A stretch of DNA of 58,807 nucleotides from Allobosea sp. GTDB lineage: Bacteria; Pseudomonadota; Alphaproteobacteria; Rhizobiales; Beijerinckiaceae. A model generated the notes under the pieces. The model saw only the letters and a list, made by a program, of their open reading frames with translations, had not been told where the DNA came from and searched no databases. The stretch covers positions 1-58,807 of the forward strand of contig NZ_JAFKFX010000047.1 of the NCBI RefSeq assembly GCF_017308075.1. Reading direction: 5' to 3'. Every line of letters starts with the position of its first letter. Position 1 is the first letter of the stretch. Position numbers and translations under genes: made by a program. This document shows positions 28,208-36,805 of the stretch, piece by piece.

Positions 28208-29434
28208 ATGACCGTTACCGCCCCTTCTTCCACCGCTCCGGCGGTCGAACCTGCTTTGCAGCGCCCTTCGCTGGTCGGCCGCACGCGCGCCGGCATGGCC
28301 GAGGCGCTGGCCGAGATCGGCGTTCCCGAGAAGGAGCGGCGCATGCGCGTCGGCCAGCTCTGGAACTGGGTCTATCACTACGGCGTCCGTGATTTTTCGG
28401 CGATGACGACGATCGGCAAGGGCCTGCGCAGCGCGCTCGCCGAGCGCTTCACGCTCGATTTGCCGGAGGTGACCGCCGAGCAGGTCTCGAGCGACGGTAC
28501 CCGCAAATGGCTGCTGCGGATGGCGCCGACCGGCCCGCGCGACCGCGGCGCCGAGATCGAATGCGTCTATATCCCCGAGGTCGACCGCGGCACGCTCTGC
28601 GTTTCCAGCCAGGTCGGCTGCACGCTGACCTGCACCTTCTGCCATACCGGCACGCAGCGCCTGGTGCGCAACCTCACCACCGAGGAGATCGTCGCCCAGC
28701 TGATGGTGGCGCGCGAGCGCCTCGGCGATTTCCCGAACCGCAGCGCGCCGGACGGCGCCTTCGTGCCAAATGATGGTGGGCGCTTCGTCTCCAACATCGT
28801 CTTCATGGGCATGGGCGAGCCGCTCTACAATTTCGACGGCGTGCGCGACGCGATCGACGTGATCGCCGACAATGAGGGGCTCTCGCTCGGTCGCCGCCGC
28901 ATCACCGTCTCGACCTCCGGCGTCGTGCCGCAGATCGGCCCGCTCGGCGACGATATGGGCACGATGCTGGCGATCTCGCTGCATGCGGTGCGCGACGAGC
29001 TGCGCAACGAGCTGGTGCCGCTCAACAAGAAGTACCCGATCAAGGAGCTGCTCGAGGCCTGCCGCAACTATCCCGGCCTGTCGAACGCCAAGCGCATCAC
29101 CTTCGAATATGTGATGCTGAAGGGCGTGAACGACAGCGACGCGGATGCGCGCGAGCTGGTCCGGCTGCTCAAGGGTATTCCGGCCAAGATCAACCTGATC
29201 CCGTTCAATCCCTGGCCCGGTACGAAATACGAGTGTTCGGATTGGGAGCGGATCGAGCGCTTCTCCGAGATCGTCTTCCGCGCCGGCTATGCCTCGCCGG
29301 TGCGGACCCCGCGCGGGCGCGACATTCTCGCCGCCTGCGGCCAGCTCAAGAGCGAGACCGAGAAGCTCTCGGCGAGGGCGAGGCTGATGCTGGAGCAAGG
29401 CGAGGCCGAGCAGCCGGCGGCGCTCGCGGGCTGA
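28208..29434 (+). CDS. rlmN: 23S rRNA/tRNA adenine-C2 methyltransferase RlmN
   Basis: A 408-residue radical-SAM enzyme that methylates A2503 of 23S rRNA and A37 of some tRNAs. The cluster motif CTLTCTFC (CxxxCxxC) is near residues 138-145, GMGEPLYN and the SLHA motif follow, and the C-terminal catalytic cysteine is in ILAACGQL near residue 376. The start at 28208 yields a 20-residue Ala/Pro leader before the conserved [15 protein letters not shown] small membrane protein gene follows after four bases. Confidence 0.95.
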   Translation: MTVTAPSSTAPAVEPALQRPSLVGRTRAGMAEALAEIGVPEKERRMRVGQLWNWVYHYGVRDFSAMTTIGKGLRSALAERFTLDLPEVTAEQVSSDGTRKWLLRMAPTGPRDRGAEIECVYIPEVDRGTLCVSSQVGCTLTCTFCHTGTQRLVRNLTTEEIVAQLMVARERLGDFPNRSAPDGAFVPNDGGRFVSNIVFMGMGEPLYNFDGVRDAIDVIADNEGLSLGRRRITVSTSGVVPQIGPLGDDMGTMLAISLHAVRDELRNELVPLNKKYPIKELLEACRNYPGLSNAKRITFEYVMLKGVNDSDADARELVRLLKGIPAKINLIPFNPWPGTKYECSDWERIERFSEIVFRAGYASPVRTPRGRDILAACGQLKSETEKLSARARLMLEQGEAEQPAALAG

Positions 29435-29438
29435 CATC

Positions 29439-29918
29439 ATGCTGCGCTGGCTGTTGTTGATCCCGTTCGCGCTGCTCTTTGCGGTCGGGGCCGGGATCTT
29501 CGCTTTGCTGATCGCGGGCGTCGTCTCGCCGGATCTCGGCCTTTTGATCGGCGGTGGCTTCGAGCGGCTGATCGCGGCCCTTTTCGACATGGCGGCGCAA
29601 GGCTTCGATCCCGGCCCCGCGGCGGATGCGGCGTTCTCCCTGCTCGGCCGGCTCGGCTTCGCGATCCTGGTGGCGCCGGTGCTGCTCGTCGCCATCGGCT
29701 CCGAGCTCTTCCGCCTGCGCAGCGGGCTGATCCAGAGCGGCCTGACCGGAGTGCTCGCGGCGCTGTTGCCGCTCGCCATGCTCGGACTCGCGCGCGCGCC
29801 GAGTGCCGCTGAACTGCAGATCATCTCCGCCCTGTTCCTGGTGGGGGCGGCGACGGGCTTCGTCTACTGGCTGATCGCCGGGCGCGGCGCCGGCGGCGAG
29901 CGGGCGGATCCAGCCTGA
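29439..29918 (+). CDS. Small integral membrane protein, unknown
   Basis: A 159-residue hydrophobic protein with four likely membrane segments (about residues 4-28, 68-90, 98-118 and 128-147) and few charged residues. I recognise no family. Its start four bases after the rlmN stop implies co-transcription with rlmN. Confidence 0.7.
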   Translation: MLRWLLLIPFALLFAVGAGIFALLIAGVVSPDLGLLIGGGFERLIAALFDMAAQGFDPGPAADAAFSLLGRLGFAILVAPVLLVAIGSELFRLRSGLIQSGLTGVLAALLPLAMLGLARAPSAAELQIISALFLVGAATGFVYWLIAGRGAGGERADPA

Positions 29919-30258
29919 TCCTGAAATGGGGCGCGGGCTGCGCCCGTCGGCTCTGCGCATCGTCATGCCGAGCAAGCGGCCTAGCCGCGTCGCTCCGGCG
30001 CTCTATCGCTGCGCACTGGCGCCGCCTTATGGCTTCCGGCGTTCCGCGACCTTTATCACTGTGCCGGCCAAAGGCCGGGCCTGAGGGCCCCAGCCGGAAT
30101 GGCGCTGAACGCAAACCGCAAGTTACTCCACAGTGCAGCTTCGTCTCTTGTTCACTGATCTCCAGATGTCCTGATCATTACAGAACATTAATGGAACGGT
30201 TCAGATTTGGTTCATCCCTGACGGCTAAATTTTACCTATCGAACAACGGAGTTTAGCC
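29919..30258. other. Intergenic region, 340 bp, with a sharp drop in GC
   Basis: The first two thirds are GC-rich and featureless apart from short hairpins. From about 30115 the sequence becomes AT-rich, and it holds a direct repeat GGTTCA-N5-GGTTCA (30198-30214), an 11-bp period about 45 bp before the next ATG, which could be a regulator site. No convincing -35/-10 pair was found. Confidence 0.5.
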
Positions 30259-30606
30259 ATGTTCAAGCGTTCTATTATTCTTGCTTCTAGCTTTGTCGTT
30301 ATTGCTTCTTCTGTTGCCGTTGCTCAGCCGCGCTACCATGGGCCGAGCTCAAATTCCTATTATGTCGAGAAAAGAGTGATCCATGCTCCGGCTCGCGGTC
30401 ATGTCCGCCAGAAGGAAATCCGCCACCATCGCTGGGCGAAGGGTCAGCGCATGAACGACTGGCGCCGGCACGGCCAGGTGCGGGACTACCACCGCCATGG
30501 CCTGCGCACGCCGGGCCGCGGCCAGACCTGGGTTAAGGTCGACAATAACTACCTGTTGCTGAGCATGGCGACCGGCCTGGTCGCGGCGGTGACCGCGGCG
30601 CGTTGA
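30259..30606 (+). CDS. RcnB-like small exported protein
   Basis: A 115-residue periplasmic protein. The signal peptide is about 22 residues, ending VAVAQP. The mature part is rich in His and Arg (KEIRHHRWAKGQRM, DYHRHGLR) and ends with WVKVDNNYLLLSMATGLV, the pattern of RcnB family proteins linked to metal homeostasis. The first 22 codons are unusually AT-rich (many TCT, ATT, GTT) compared with the rest. Metal binding is inferred only from the family and the histidines. Confidence 0.78.
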   Translation: MFKRSIILASSFVVIASSVAVAQPRYHGPSSNSYYVEKRVIHAPARGHVRQKEIRHHRWAKGQRMNDWRRHGQVRDYHRHGLRTPGRGQTWVKVDNNYLLLSMATGLVAAVTAAR

Positions 30607-30619
30607 AGCCGGTGAACAG

Positions 30620-30645
30620 GCGATCGGGGATCAGTCCCCGATCGC
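30620..30645. terminator. Palindrome over the 3' ends of two convergent genes
   Basis: Perfect 11-bp stem (30620-30630 with 30635-30645, loop TCAG). The ggt stop codon spans the loop and the first arm base (30631-30633), so the right arm also encodes the last residues of Ggt. Probably a two-way stop structure. Confidence 0.6.
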
Positions 30646-32394
30646 GACGCCCTCGCGCCTGCCGTCGGCGCCGCCGAGATAGCCCGCCGGCGTCTTGACG
30701 ATGGCCTGGATGCCGGAGGTCATGTCGAGCAGGCGGACCTCGTGGCCCCTGGCTTCCAGCGCCGCCTTCCAGGCTTCGGCCTCGGTGCCCCTTTCCAGCT
30801 CGGTCGGGCCGTTGCGGCTGCCGAAATTGCCGAGATCCACCGCCTGTTGCGGATCCATTTTCCAGTCGAGCAGGGCGATCAGGGTTTTTGCGACATAGCC
30901 GATGATCTGGCTGCCGCCGGGCGAGCCGGTGACGGCATAGAGCCGGCCGAAAGCGTCGAAGACAATGGTGGGCGCCATCGAGGAGCGCGGCCGCTTGCCG
31001 GGCTCGACGCGGTTGGCGACCGGCTTGCCGTCCTCGATCGGCGCGAAGCTGAAATCGGTCAGCTCATTGTTGAGCAGGAAGCCGCCCTTGGTCATCAGCC
31101 GGGCGCCGAAACCGTCCTCGATCGTCGTGGTCATCGAGACGGCGTTGCCGGCGGCGTCGATCACCGAGATATGGCTGGTGCCGTTCTCGATCCCGTCGGA
31201 GGGGGCGAGCAATTGCGCGCGCTTGTGCGGGGGATCGCCGGCGGTCGCCTTGCCCATCGATTTGTCGGGCTTCACCAGCCCGGCGCGGCCGCGTAGATAG
31301 CCTTCGTCGATCAGGCCGGAAGTGGGGACGCTGAGGAAGGCGGGGTCGGCGAGATAGAGCGCCCGGTCGGCGAAGGCGAGACGGCCGGCTTCGGCGATCC
31401 AGTGCGCCGCTTCCAGGCCGGGGCCGAGCCGGGCCATGTCCGCGCGCTCGACGATGCCGAGGATCTGCTGCACGGCGATGGCGCCGGAGCTCGGCGGGCC
31501 CATGCCGCAGAGCGTGTAGACGCGATAGCGGCCGCAGACAGGAGCGCGTTCCTCGACCGTGTAGCTAGAAAGATCCTCGAGCGTGATGTCGCCCGGATTG
31601 TTCTTGTGGCCGGTGACGGCGGCGACGATGTCCTGGGCGATTTCGCCCTCATAGAAGGCGTCGGCGCCGCGGCCGGCGATGGCGCGCAGCGTCGCGGCGA
31701 AGGCCGGATTCTTGAGGATGGTTCCAGCCGCCTTGGGCCGGCCATCGGCCTCATAGAAATAGGCGGCGGCGCGCGGATCCTTGATCAGGTTCTTTTCCAG
31801 CGCCAGCAGGCCGGCGAGGCGGGGCGAGATCGCAAAGCCCTGCTCGGCCAGCTTGATCGCCGGCGCGAACAGCTCGGACCAGGGCAACTTGCCCCAGCGC
31901 TCATGCGCCTCCTCGAGCAGTCTGACCGTTCCGGGCACGCCAACCGAGCGGCCACCGACCACGGCGTCGGCGAACTTCATCGGCTTGCCGTCGGGGTCGA
32001 GGAAGCGCTCGGGTCTCGCCGCCTTCGGCGCAGTCTCGCGCCCGTCCAGCGTGGTCAGGCGCTTTCCAGCCTCGTCCCAGTGCACGAAGAAGGCGCCGCC
32101 GCCGATGCCGGAGCTCTGCGGCTCGACCAGGTTGAGCACCAGCTGGATCGCGATCGCCGCGTCGGTGGCGCTGCCGCCTGCGCGCAGGATCTCGCGTCCT
32201 GCCGCAGCGGCGAGCGGGTTGGCGGCGGCCGCCATGTAGCGTTGTGCCGTGCCCATCGTCCGGGCAGTACGGCCAGTCGCGGCCTCCGGAGCCGGGGCGA
32301 GCCCCTGCTGCGCCGCGGCGGGGGCGCCCAGTGCGAGCCAGAGCCCGGCCGCGGGCAGCGAGAAACGCGCTATGAAGGACAGGGTACGCAGCAT
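30631..32394 (-). CDS. ggt: Gamma-glutamyltransferase
   Basis: A 587-residue periplasmic Ntn-hydrolase that cleaves gamma-glutamyl bonds of glutathione. The N-terminal signal runs to APAAAQQ. The autocleavage site and catalytic threonine are in NGTSHISVIDAAGNAV near residue 405, so large and small subunits are both intact. MTTTIEDGFGARL and the GSPGGSQIIGYV loop also match. Start at 32394 has GAGAGGA seven bases upstream; the ATG at 32400 is too close to that site. Confidence 0.94.
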   Translation of the reverse strand: MLRTLSFIARFSLPAAGLWLALGAPAAAQQGLAPAPEAATGRTARTMGTAQRYMAAAANPLAAAAGREILRAGGSATDAAIAIQLVLNLVEPQSSGIGGGAFFVHWDEAGKRLTTLDGRETAPKAARPERFLDPDGKPMKFADAVVGGRSVGVPGTVRLLEEAHERWGKLPWSELFAPAIKLAEQGFAISPRLAGLLALEKNLIKDPRAAAYFYEADGRPKAAGTILKNPAFAATLRAIAGRGADAFYEGEIAQDIVAAVTGHKNNPGDITLEDLSSYTVEERAPVCGRYRVYTLCGMGPPSSGAIAVQQILGIVERADMARLGPGLEAAHWIAEAGRLAFADRALYLADPAFLSVPTSGLIDEGYLRGRAGLVKPDKSMGKATAGDPPHKRAQLLAPSDGIENGTSHISVIDAAGNAVSMTTTIEDGFGARLMTKGGFLLNNELTDFSFAPIEDGKPVANRVEPGKRPRSSMAPTIVFDAFGRLYAVTGSPGGSQIIGYVAKTLIALLDWKMDPQQAVDLGNFGSRNGPTELERGTEAEAWKAALEARGHEVRLLDMTSGIQAIVKTPAGYLGGADGRREGVAIGD

Positions 32395-32532
32395 GGGCAT
32401 TCCTCTCGCCTTGCCGGCCAAGACTAGTCCCAATCGCCCCTGTCGCGCCATGCTCGGTGTGTCTTTGATCTGACTCGCGGCGCAGCTATGCTCGGCCACC
32501 GGGTTCTTCCGTTCCAGCCAAGGTTTCCGCCC

Positions 32533-33144
32533 ATGGATCTCCTCGCGCCCTCGCCGGCCCTGCGCCGCTCCTTCGCCCTGCTTCTGGTCGGCCTGCTCGG
32601 CCTTGCGCTCGCCGGCTGCGGCTACAACAACGTGCCGACGCTCGAGGAGAAGGCGAAGGCGGCCTGGGGCGAGGTGCAGAACCAGTATCAGCGCCGCGCC
32701 GACCTGATCCCCAACCTGGTCGAGACGGTGAAGGGCTATGCCCAGCAGGAGCGTGAGGTGTTGACGCAGGTGATCGAGGCCCGCGCCAAGGCGACGCAGG
32801 TCAAGGTCGACGCCTCGACCATCACCGACCCCGCCAAGTTCAAGGAGTATCAGGACGCGCAGAATCAGCTTTCCGGTGCGCTCGGGCGCCTGATGGTCAC
32901 GGTCGAGCGCTATCCCGAGCTCAAGTCGAACCAGAACTTCCTCGCTTTGCAATCGCAGCTGGAAGGCACCGAGAACCGGGTGACGGTTGCGCGCCGCGAC
33001 TACATCCAGGCGGTGCAGGCCTTCAACACCGAGATCAGGACCTTTCCCGGCGTGATCTGGGCGCGGCTGTTCTGGGGCGCCAAGCCGATGGAGAGCTTCT
33101 CGGCGACGGCCGGGGCGGAGCGGCCGCCGGCGGTGAAGTTCTGA
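32533..33144 (+). CDS. lemA: LemA family lipoprotein
   Basis: A 203-residue lipoprotein with a signal sequence and lipobox LALAGCGY (Cys near residue 30). The LemA domain follows: NVPTLEEKAKAAWGEVQNQYQRR, LIPNLVETVKGY and ENRVTVARRDYIQAVQAFN regions, a helical bundle exposed to the periplasm. It heads a LemA-TPM-TPM group; these families recur together but the joint function is not known. Start at 32533 gives a short positively charged signal. Confidence 0.93.
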   Translation: MDLLAPSPALRRSFALLLVGLLGLALAGCGYNNVPTLEEKAKAAWGEVQNQYQRRADLIPNLVETVKGYAQQEREVLTQVIEARAKATQVKVDASTITDPAKFKEYQDAQNQLSGALGRLMVTVERYPELKSNQNFLALQSQLEGTENRVTVARRDYIQAVQAFNTEIRTFPGVIWARLFWGAKPMESFSATAGAERPPAVKF

Positions 33145-33189
33145 GCGCGTGATCTCGCGTGAACTTGGGCGCCGGAGCCACTGACATGC

Positions 33190-33266
33190 CGTCATTCTCG
33201 GGCGGAGCGAAGCGCAGACCCGAGAATCGCGATCAGGAGATGCCCGGGGCAAGCCCGGGCATGACG
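33190..33266. repeat. Mosaic palindromic element containing the start codon of the first TPM gene
   Basis: Two hairpins in a row: ATTCTCGGG/CCCGAGAAT and ATGCCCGGG-GCAAG-CCCGGGCAT, bounded by CGTCAT at the left and ATGACG at the right. The right-hand ATGACG is the start of the TPM gene (ATG at 33261). Confidence 0.7.
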
Positions 33267-34055
33267 CTTGTCCGTCGGCTCGGCATTCTCCTCCTCTTCC
33301 TCCTCATCCCATTTCTCGCCGCCGCAGCCGAGCCGAGCTATCCCGCCCTGAGCGGGCGGATCGTCGATGGCGCGAAGCTGCTCGATGCCGAGGCTAGCGC
33401 CCGCATCGCCGGGAAGCTGAAGGCGCATGAGGAGAAGACCACCGACCAGGTCGTAGTCGCGACCGTGCCCTCGCTGCAGGGTCTCACCATCGAGGACTAC
33501 GCCAACGGGCTGTTCCGGACCTGGGGGCTCGGCGACAAGGCCAAGAACAATGGCGCGCTGCTGCTGGTCGCGCCGAACGAGCGCAAGGTCCGCATCGAGG
33601 TCGGCTATGGGCTCGAGGGGGCGCTGACCGACGCGCTCTCCAAGGTGATCATCACCACCGCGGTGGCGCCGAAGTTCAAGAACGGCGATTTTTCCGGCGG
33701 GATCGAGGGCGGGGTCGACGCGATCCTGTCGATCCTGACCGGCGATGCCGAGGAATGGCAGCGGCGCGCCCAGGTCAGGGAGGACGAATCCTCCTGGGCC
33801 GAGGATCTCGCCGTGATCTTCGTCATGATCATGGTGTTCATCCTGATCGTCAGCTTCATGCGCGAGCTCGGCCGGGCGAGCGGTGGAGCCCGCCGGCATC
33901 GCATGCGCGACGGGCGCTGGGTGACGCTGCCGCCGTCCAGCGGCTCGGGCTGGGGCGGGGGGTCTTCGTCAGGCGGCTGGAGTTCGGGCAGTTCGGGCGG
34001 ATTTTCGGGCGGTGGCGGTTCGTCCGGTGGTGGCGGGGCGTCGGGAGATTGGTGA
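33261..34055 (+). CDS. TPM-domain protein (YgcG-like)
   Basis: A 264-residue envelope protein. A signal peptide (RRLGILLLFLLIPFLAAAAE) precedes the TPM domain (about residues 30-165: RIVDGAKLLD, TTDQVVVATVPSLQG, NNGALLLVAPNERKVRIEVGYGLEG), then a membrane helix near 185-200 and a low-complexity Gly/Ser tail ending GASGDW. The start at 33261 gives the proper signal but lacks a ribosome site, since it lies in a palindromic repeat; ATGs at 33240 and 33186 are alternatives. Three bases before the next TPM gene. Confidence 0.87.
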   Translation: MTLVRRLGILLLFLLIPFLAAAAEPSYPALSGRIVDGAKLLDAEASARIAGKLKAHEEKTTDQVVVATVPSLQGLTIEDYANGLFRTWGLGDKAKNNGALLLVAPNERKVRIEVGYGLEGALTDALSKVIITTAVAPKFKNGDFSGGIEGGVDAILSILTGDAEEWQRRAQVREDESSWAEDLAVIFVMIMVFILIVSFMRELGRASGGARRHRMRDGRWVTLPPSSGSGWGGGSSSGGWSSGSSGGFSGGGGSSGGGGASGDW

Positions 34056-34056
34056 G

Positions 34057-34665
34057 ATGCTGAATTCTGGGGATCGCGATGCCATCGCCGAGGCGGTGCG
34101 CGAGGCCGAGCGCCGCACCTCCGGCGAGATCGTGGTGGTGATCGACCGTGCCGCCGGCAGCTATCTCGCCGTGCCGGTGGTGCTGGCGCTGACTGCCGCC
34201 CTGTTCGTGCCCTGGCCCTTGCTGGCGCTGACGATGACGAGCGCGCCGCGGATCTTCCTGCTGCAGCTGATCGCGGCGGCGCTGCTGCTCGCCGTCCTGC
34301 TCTGGTATGGCCGCGGCGGGCGCTTCGTGCCCGGTTTCGTCAAGCGGCGGCATGCACATGAGACGGCGCTACGCGAGTTCACGGCGCGTGGGCTGACGCA
34401 GACGCGCGGCCGGACCGGCGTGCTGCTCTATGTCGCCGTACAGGAGCGCTATGCCGAGATCGTCGCGGATGCGGGAATCGACGGCAAGATCGATGAAGCC
34501 AGCTGGAAGGGCATCATCGAGCCGCTGCTCGGTGCGGCGCGCGAGGACAGGCTGCGCGAGGGGCTGGAGGTGGCGGTCAGAGCGATCGGGGAGGTGCTGG
34601 CCGCGCATGCGCCGCCTGTCGCCGACGATGTCGACGAATTGCCCAACAAGGTGGTGATTCTCTAG
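34057..34665 (+). CDS. Second TPM-domain membrane protein
   Basis: A 202-residue protein in the same operon. An N-terminal TPM half (AIAEAVREAERRTSGEIVVVIDRAAGSY) is followed by two membrane helices (about 45-65 and 72-92) and the second half (TGVLLYVAVQERYAEIVADAGI, near 127-150). Probably works with the previous protein and LemA in an unknown envelope function. Its stop codon TAG (34663-34665) lies in the terminal CTAG of repeat copy B. Confidence 0.87.
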   Translation: MLNSGDRDAIAEAVREAERRTSGEIVVVIDRAAGSYLAVPVVLALTAALFVPWPLLALTMTSAPRIFLLQLIAAALLLAVLLWYGRGGRFVPGFVKRRHAHETALREFTARGLTQTRGRTGVLLYVAVQERYAEIVADAGIDGKIDEASWKGIIEPLLGAAREDRLREGLEVAVRAIGEVLAAHAPPVADDVDELPNKVVIL

Positions 34666-34766
34666 ATCGCCGCGCCCGTTCGGACGCGGTCACGGTGATC
34701 TATCTTTTTGTTATCGCACCGGAGTTTTCCGAAAAGAGGATTCCACTTTTCGGCCCGATGCTATGG
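34662..34766 (+). repeat. Palindromic intergenic element, copy B
   Basis: Same order of parts as copy A: CTAG, CCGTTCGGACGCGG, CTATCTTTTTGTTATCGCA, then TTTTCCGAAAAGAGGATTCC with its mirror half and CCGATGC. The right end is CTATGG rather than CTAGG. The stop of the TPM gene lies inside its left CTAG. Confidence 0.85.
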
Positions 34767-34788
34767 ACGGCGTCGGTAGGCCGTTCGC

Positions 34789-35541
34789 TCAGCGCGCCGC
34801 GCCCAGGATCGTGCCGGCGAGAACCGGGCCGCCGCGCTGGTGCTGGTCAGTCTGCACCAGAACGACGTAGCCGTCGGCATTGGGCTGTTGCGTGACCGCA
34901 AGCGGCGCCGTCAGCGACACCGCTGCACCCGACCAGTCTCCGACGCGGGTGACGGCGCGCACGACATTGGCATAGGTCACGGTCTTGCCGGAATTCTCGC
35001 CGCGCTCGATCGGCACCAGGGTCTTGCGGCTGAACGAGACGACCCAGACGCCGGCAGGCTTCTCACCCGTTACGATCTCGCTCGCCGAAAGCGCGATCTT
35101 CAAGGCGCCATCCGCCTCCTTGACCGCGATCTTGACGGGCAGGCTGGTCGTGGCCTGCTCGCGGACCATCGTCTCGATGCCGGGCCTGTCGGAGCCGACG
35201 ATGTGGCTGGTGCCGTTGACCACGGCCTGGGGCGTGTAGACCTGGCCGTCGCCGCGCGCCTTGGCATAGAGCTTCTGCCGCTTGGTGAAGGCCGGCTGGC
35301 CGAGCGTGTCCTTCCAGCCGAGATAATCCCAATAGGTCACCGGGAAGGTCAGTGCGATCAGGCTTGGATCCTTGGCCAACTCGACGAAGAGCGCATCGGC
35401 GGCCGGACAGGACGAACAACCCTGGCTGGTGAAGAGCTCGACGACCGCTCGCGGCTGCACCGGCGCCTGTTGTGCATGGGCCGGCATCCCGGCCGAGAGC
35501 AGGGTGACGAGTGCGGTGAGGAGACGGTAGCGAACGGACAT
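34789..35541 (-). CDS. DUF1223 thioredoxin-fold secreted protein
   Basis: A 250-residue exported protein: signal peptide to about residue 24 (PAHAQQ), then VVELFTSQGCSSCPAADALF with a CxxC pair near residue 43, and VVNGTSHIVGSDR. The family is common in Rhizobiales and presumed to act on thiols in the periplasm; substrate unknown. The ATG at 35541 is used; a TTG at 35550 is possible. Confidence 0.88.
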   Translation of the reverse strand: MSVRYRLLTALVTLLSAGMPAHAQQAPVQPRAVVELFTSQGCSSCPAADALFVELAKDPSLIALTFPVTYWDYLGWKDTLGQPAFTKRQKLYAKARGDGQVYTPQAVVNGTSHIVGSDRPGIETMVREQATTSLPVKIAVKEADGALKIALSASEIVTGEKPAGVWVVSFSRKTLVPIERGENSGKTVTYANVVRAVTRVGDWSGAAVSLTAPLAVTQQPNADGYVVLVQTDQHQRGGPVLAGTILGAAR

Positions 35542-35609
35542 CGGGATCAACTCGAGGCCAGATACAAGCAGGCCGCTACCAAAAGCGCCAGTACCCGCTC
35601 ACTTGGAAA

Positions 35610-36590
35610 TCACTTTGCCTTGAAAACCGGGGTGACCGGCGTCCTTTCCCCAAAATGTCGCAGGGCCTCGGTGCCGATCATGTTCGGGCGCCAGCGCCGG
35701 TGCATCCAGAGCCACTGCTCGGGATGCTCGCGGACCCAGCCGTCGACTACGGCGGTCATCATCGCCATGGCGCCGGTGACGTCGATCTCGCCATTGGCGT
35801 CGCGCGGCAGGTCGAGCGGCGGCGTCAGCTCGATGCGGAAGCGATGGTTCGGCAGGCGTATGACGCGCACCCCATGCACCGGACATTCGAAGCGCCGGGC
35901 GAACTTGCCGAGGATCGGGTTGGTCAGCGCCGGCCGTCCCAGGAAGGGAACCACGACGCCGCGGGTGAAATGCTGGTCGATCAGCATGCCGAGATGGCCG
36001 CCCTTCTCGAGCACGCCCTGCATGGCGAAGGCGGCGCCTTGCTTGGCGGCGGCGAGCCCGCCCATGGCGCCGGAGCGGATCTCATGGACGACGGCGGCGA
36101 TCGCCGGATCGTTCGGGGCGCGGAAGACGGCGGTGGTGTCGAGATCGTAGGTGGCGGCGCAGATCGCCGGCAATTCCCAGTTGCCGAGATGGGAGGAGAA
36201 GATCAGCCCCGGCTTGTCGTCGTCCTTCAGCGCGATGAAGTGCTCGATGCCGACGACCTCGACCCGGCCATTCGGGTCGGGGTTGGCGTAGTCATAGTCG
36301 AACAATGTCTTGAGATGGGCGTATTCGGCGACGGTGCGGCCGAGATTCTCCCAGCCGCCGCGGACGAGGCGCCTGGCCTCGGCATCGGCGATGCCCGGGA
36401 AGGCGGCGCGGACATTGGCGTAGGCGACGCGGTTGACCGGGATCAGCGGGCTCGCGCTGCGCAGGAGCCAGCCGCCGAAATTGGAGGCGCGCTCCGGCCC
36501 GAGCGCGCGCAGGAAGGCGAAGAACGCGCGCACCAGCCCGATCATCAAGCCTGCGCCGATACGCGTCGCGAACTGCTTCAACCGCTTCAA
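35610..36590 (-). CDS. lpxXL: Lipid A very-long-chain acyltransferase LpxXL (HtrB/LpxL family)
   Basis: A 326-residue inner-membrane acyltransferase expected to move the very-long-chain hydroxy fatty acid from AcpXL to lipid A. The family HX4E motif is in SSHLGNWEL near residue 135; YADQHF-like MLIDQHFTRGVVVPFLG and WLWMHRRW also fit. The start is a TTG at 36590 (MKRLKQFATRIG); the first ATG (36545) would cut into the N-terminal membrane helix. It ends the acpXL cluster, 215 bp after adh2XL. Confidence 0.85.
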   Translation of the reverse strand: MKRLKQFATRIGAGLMIGLVRAFFAFLRALGPERASNFGGWLLRSASPLIPVNRVAYANVRAAFPGIADAEARRLVRGGWENLGRTVAEYAHLKTLFDYDYANPDPNGRVEVVGIEHFIALKDDDKPGLIFSSHLGNWELPAICAATYDLDTTAVFRAPNDPAIAAVVHEIRSGAMGGLAAAKQGAAFAMQGVLEKGGHLGMLIDQHFTRGVVVPFLGRPALTNPILGKFARRFECPVHGVRVIRLPNHRFRIELTPPLDLPRDANGEIDVTGAMAMMTAVVDGWVREHPEQWLWMHRRWRPNMIGTEALRHFGERTPVTPVFKAK

Positions 36591-36805
36591 GCTAGGATCC
36601 CGGCCGGTCAGGCGCGGGTCGGGCCCGCCGCCGGATCACGCTGCGTTCGGCAGGAAGCGCCCGAATGCGGGTACGTGATCGATTTCCAATATCCGGCGTC
36701 CTGCTTTACGCGACGATCGCTCGCCGCCGTTCATGCAAGACACCGGGGCGCGACTTGCGGGATCGCAGCCGGCGCGTCAAGCCATTGCCGCAGATGGGCC
36801 GGGCT

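Noticed and set aside
33905-34055. Gly/Ser-rich repeat that looked like a tandem repeat array
   Set aside because: It is the low-complexity tail of the TPM protein, a common feature of that family, not a DNA repeat.
36591-36805. 215-bp gap between adh2XL and lpxXL examined for a gene or promoter
   Set aside because: No open frame with family features and no convincing promoter elements were found.
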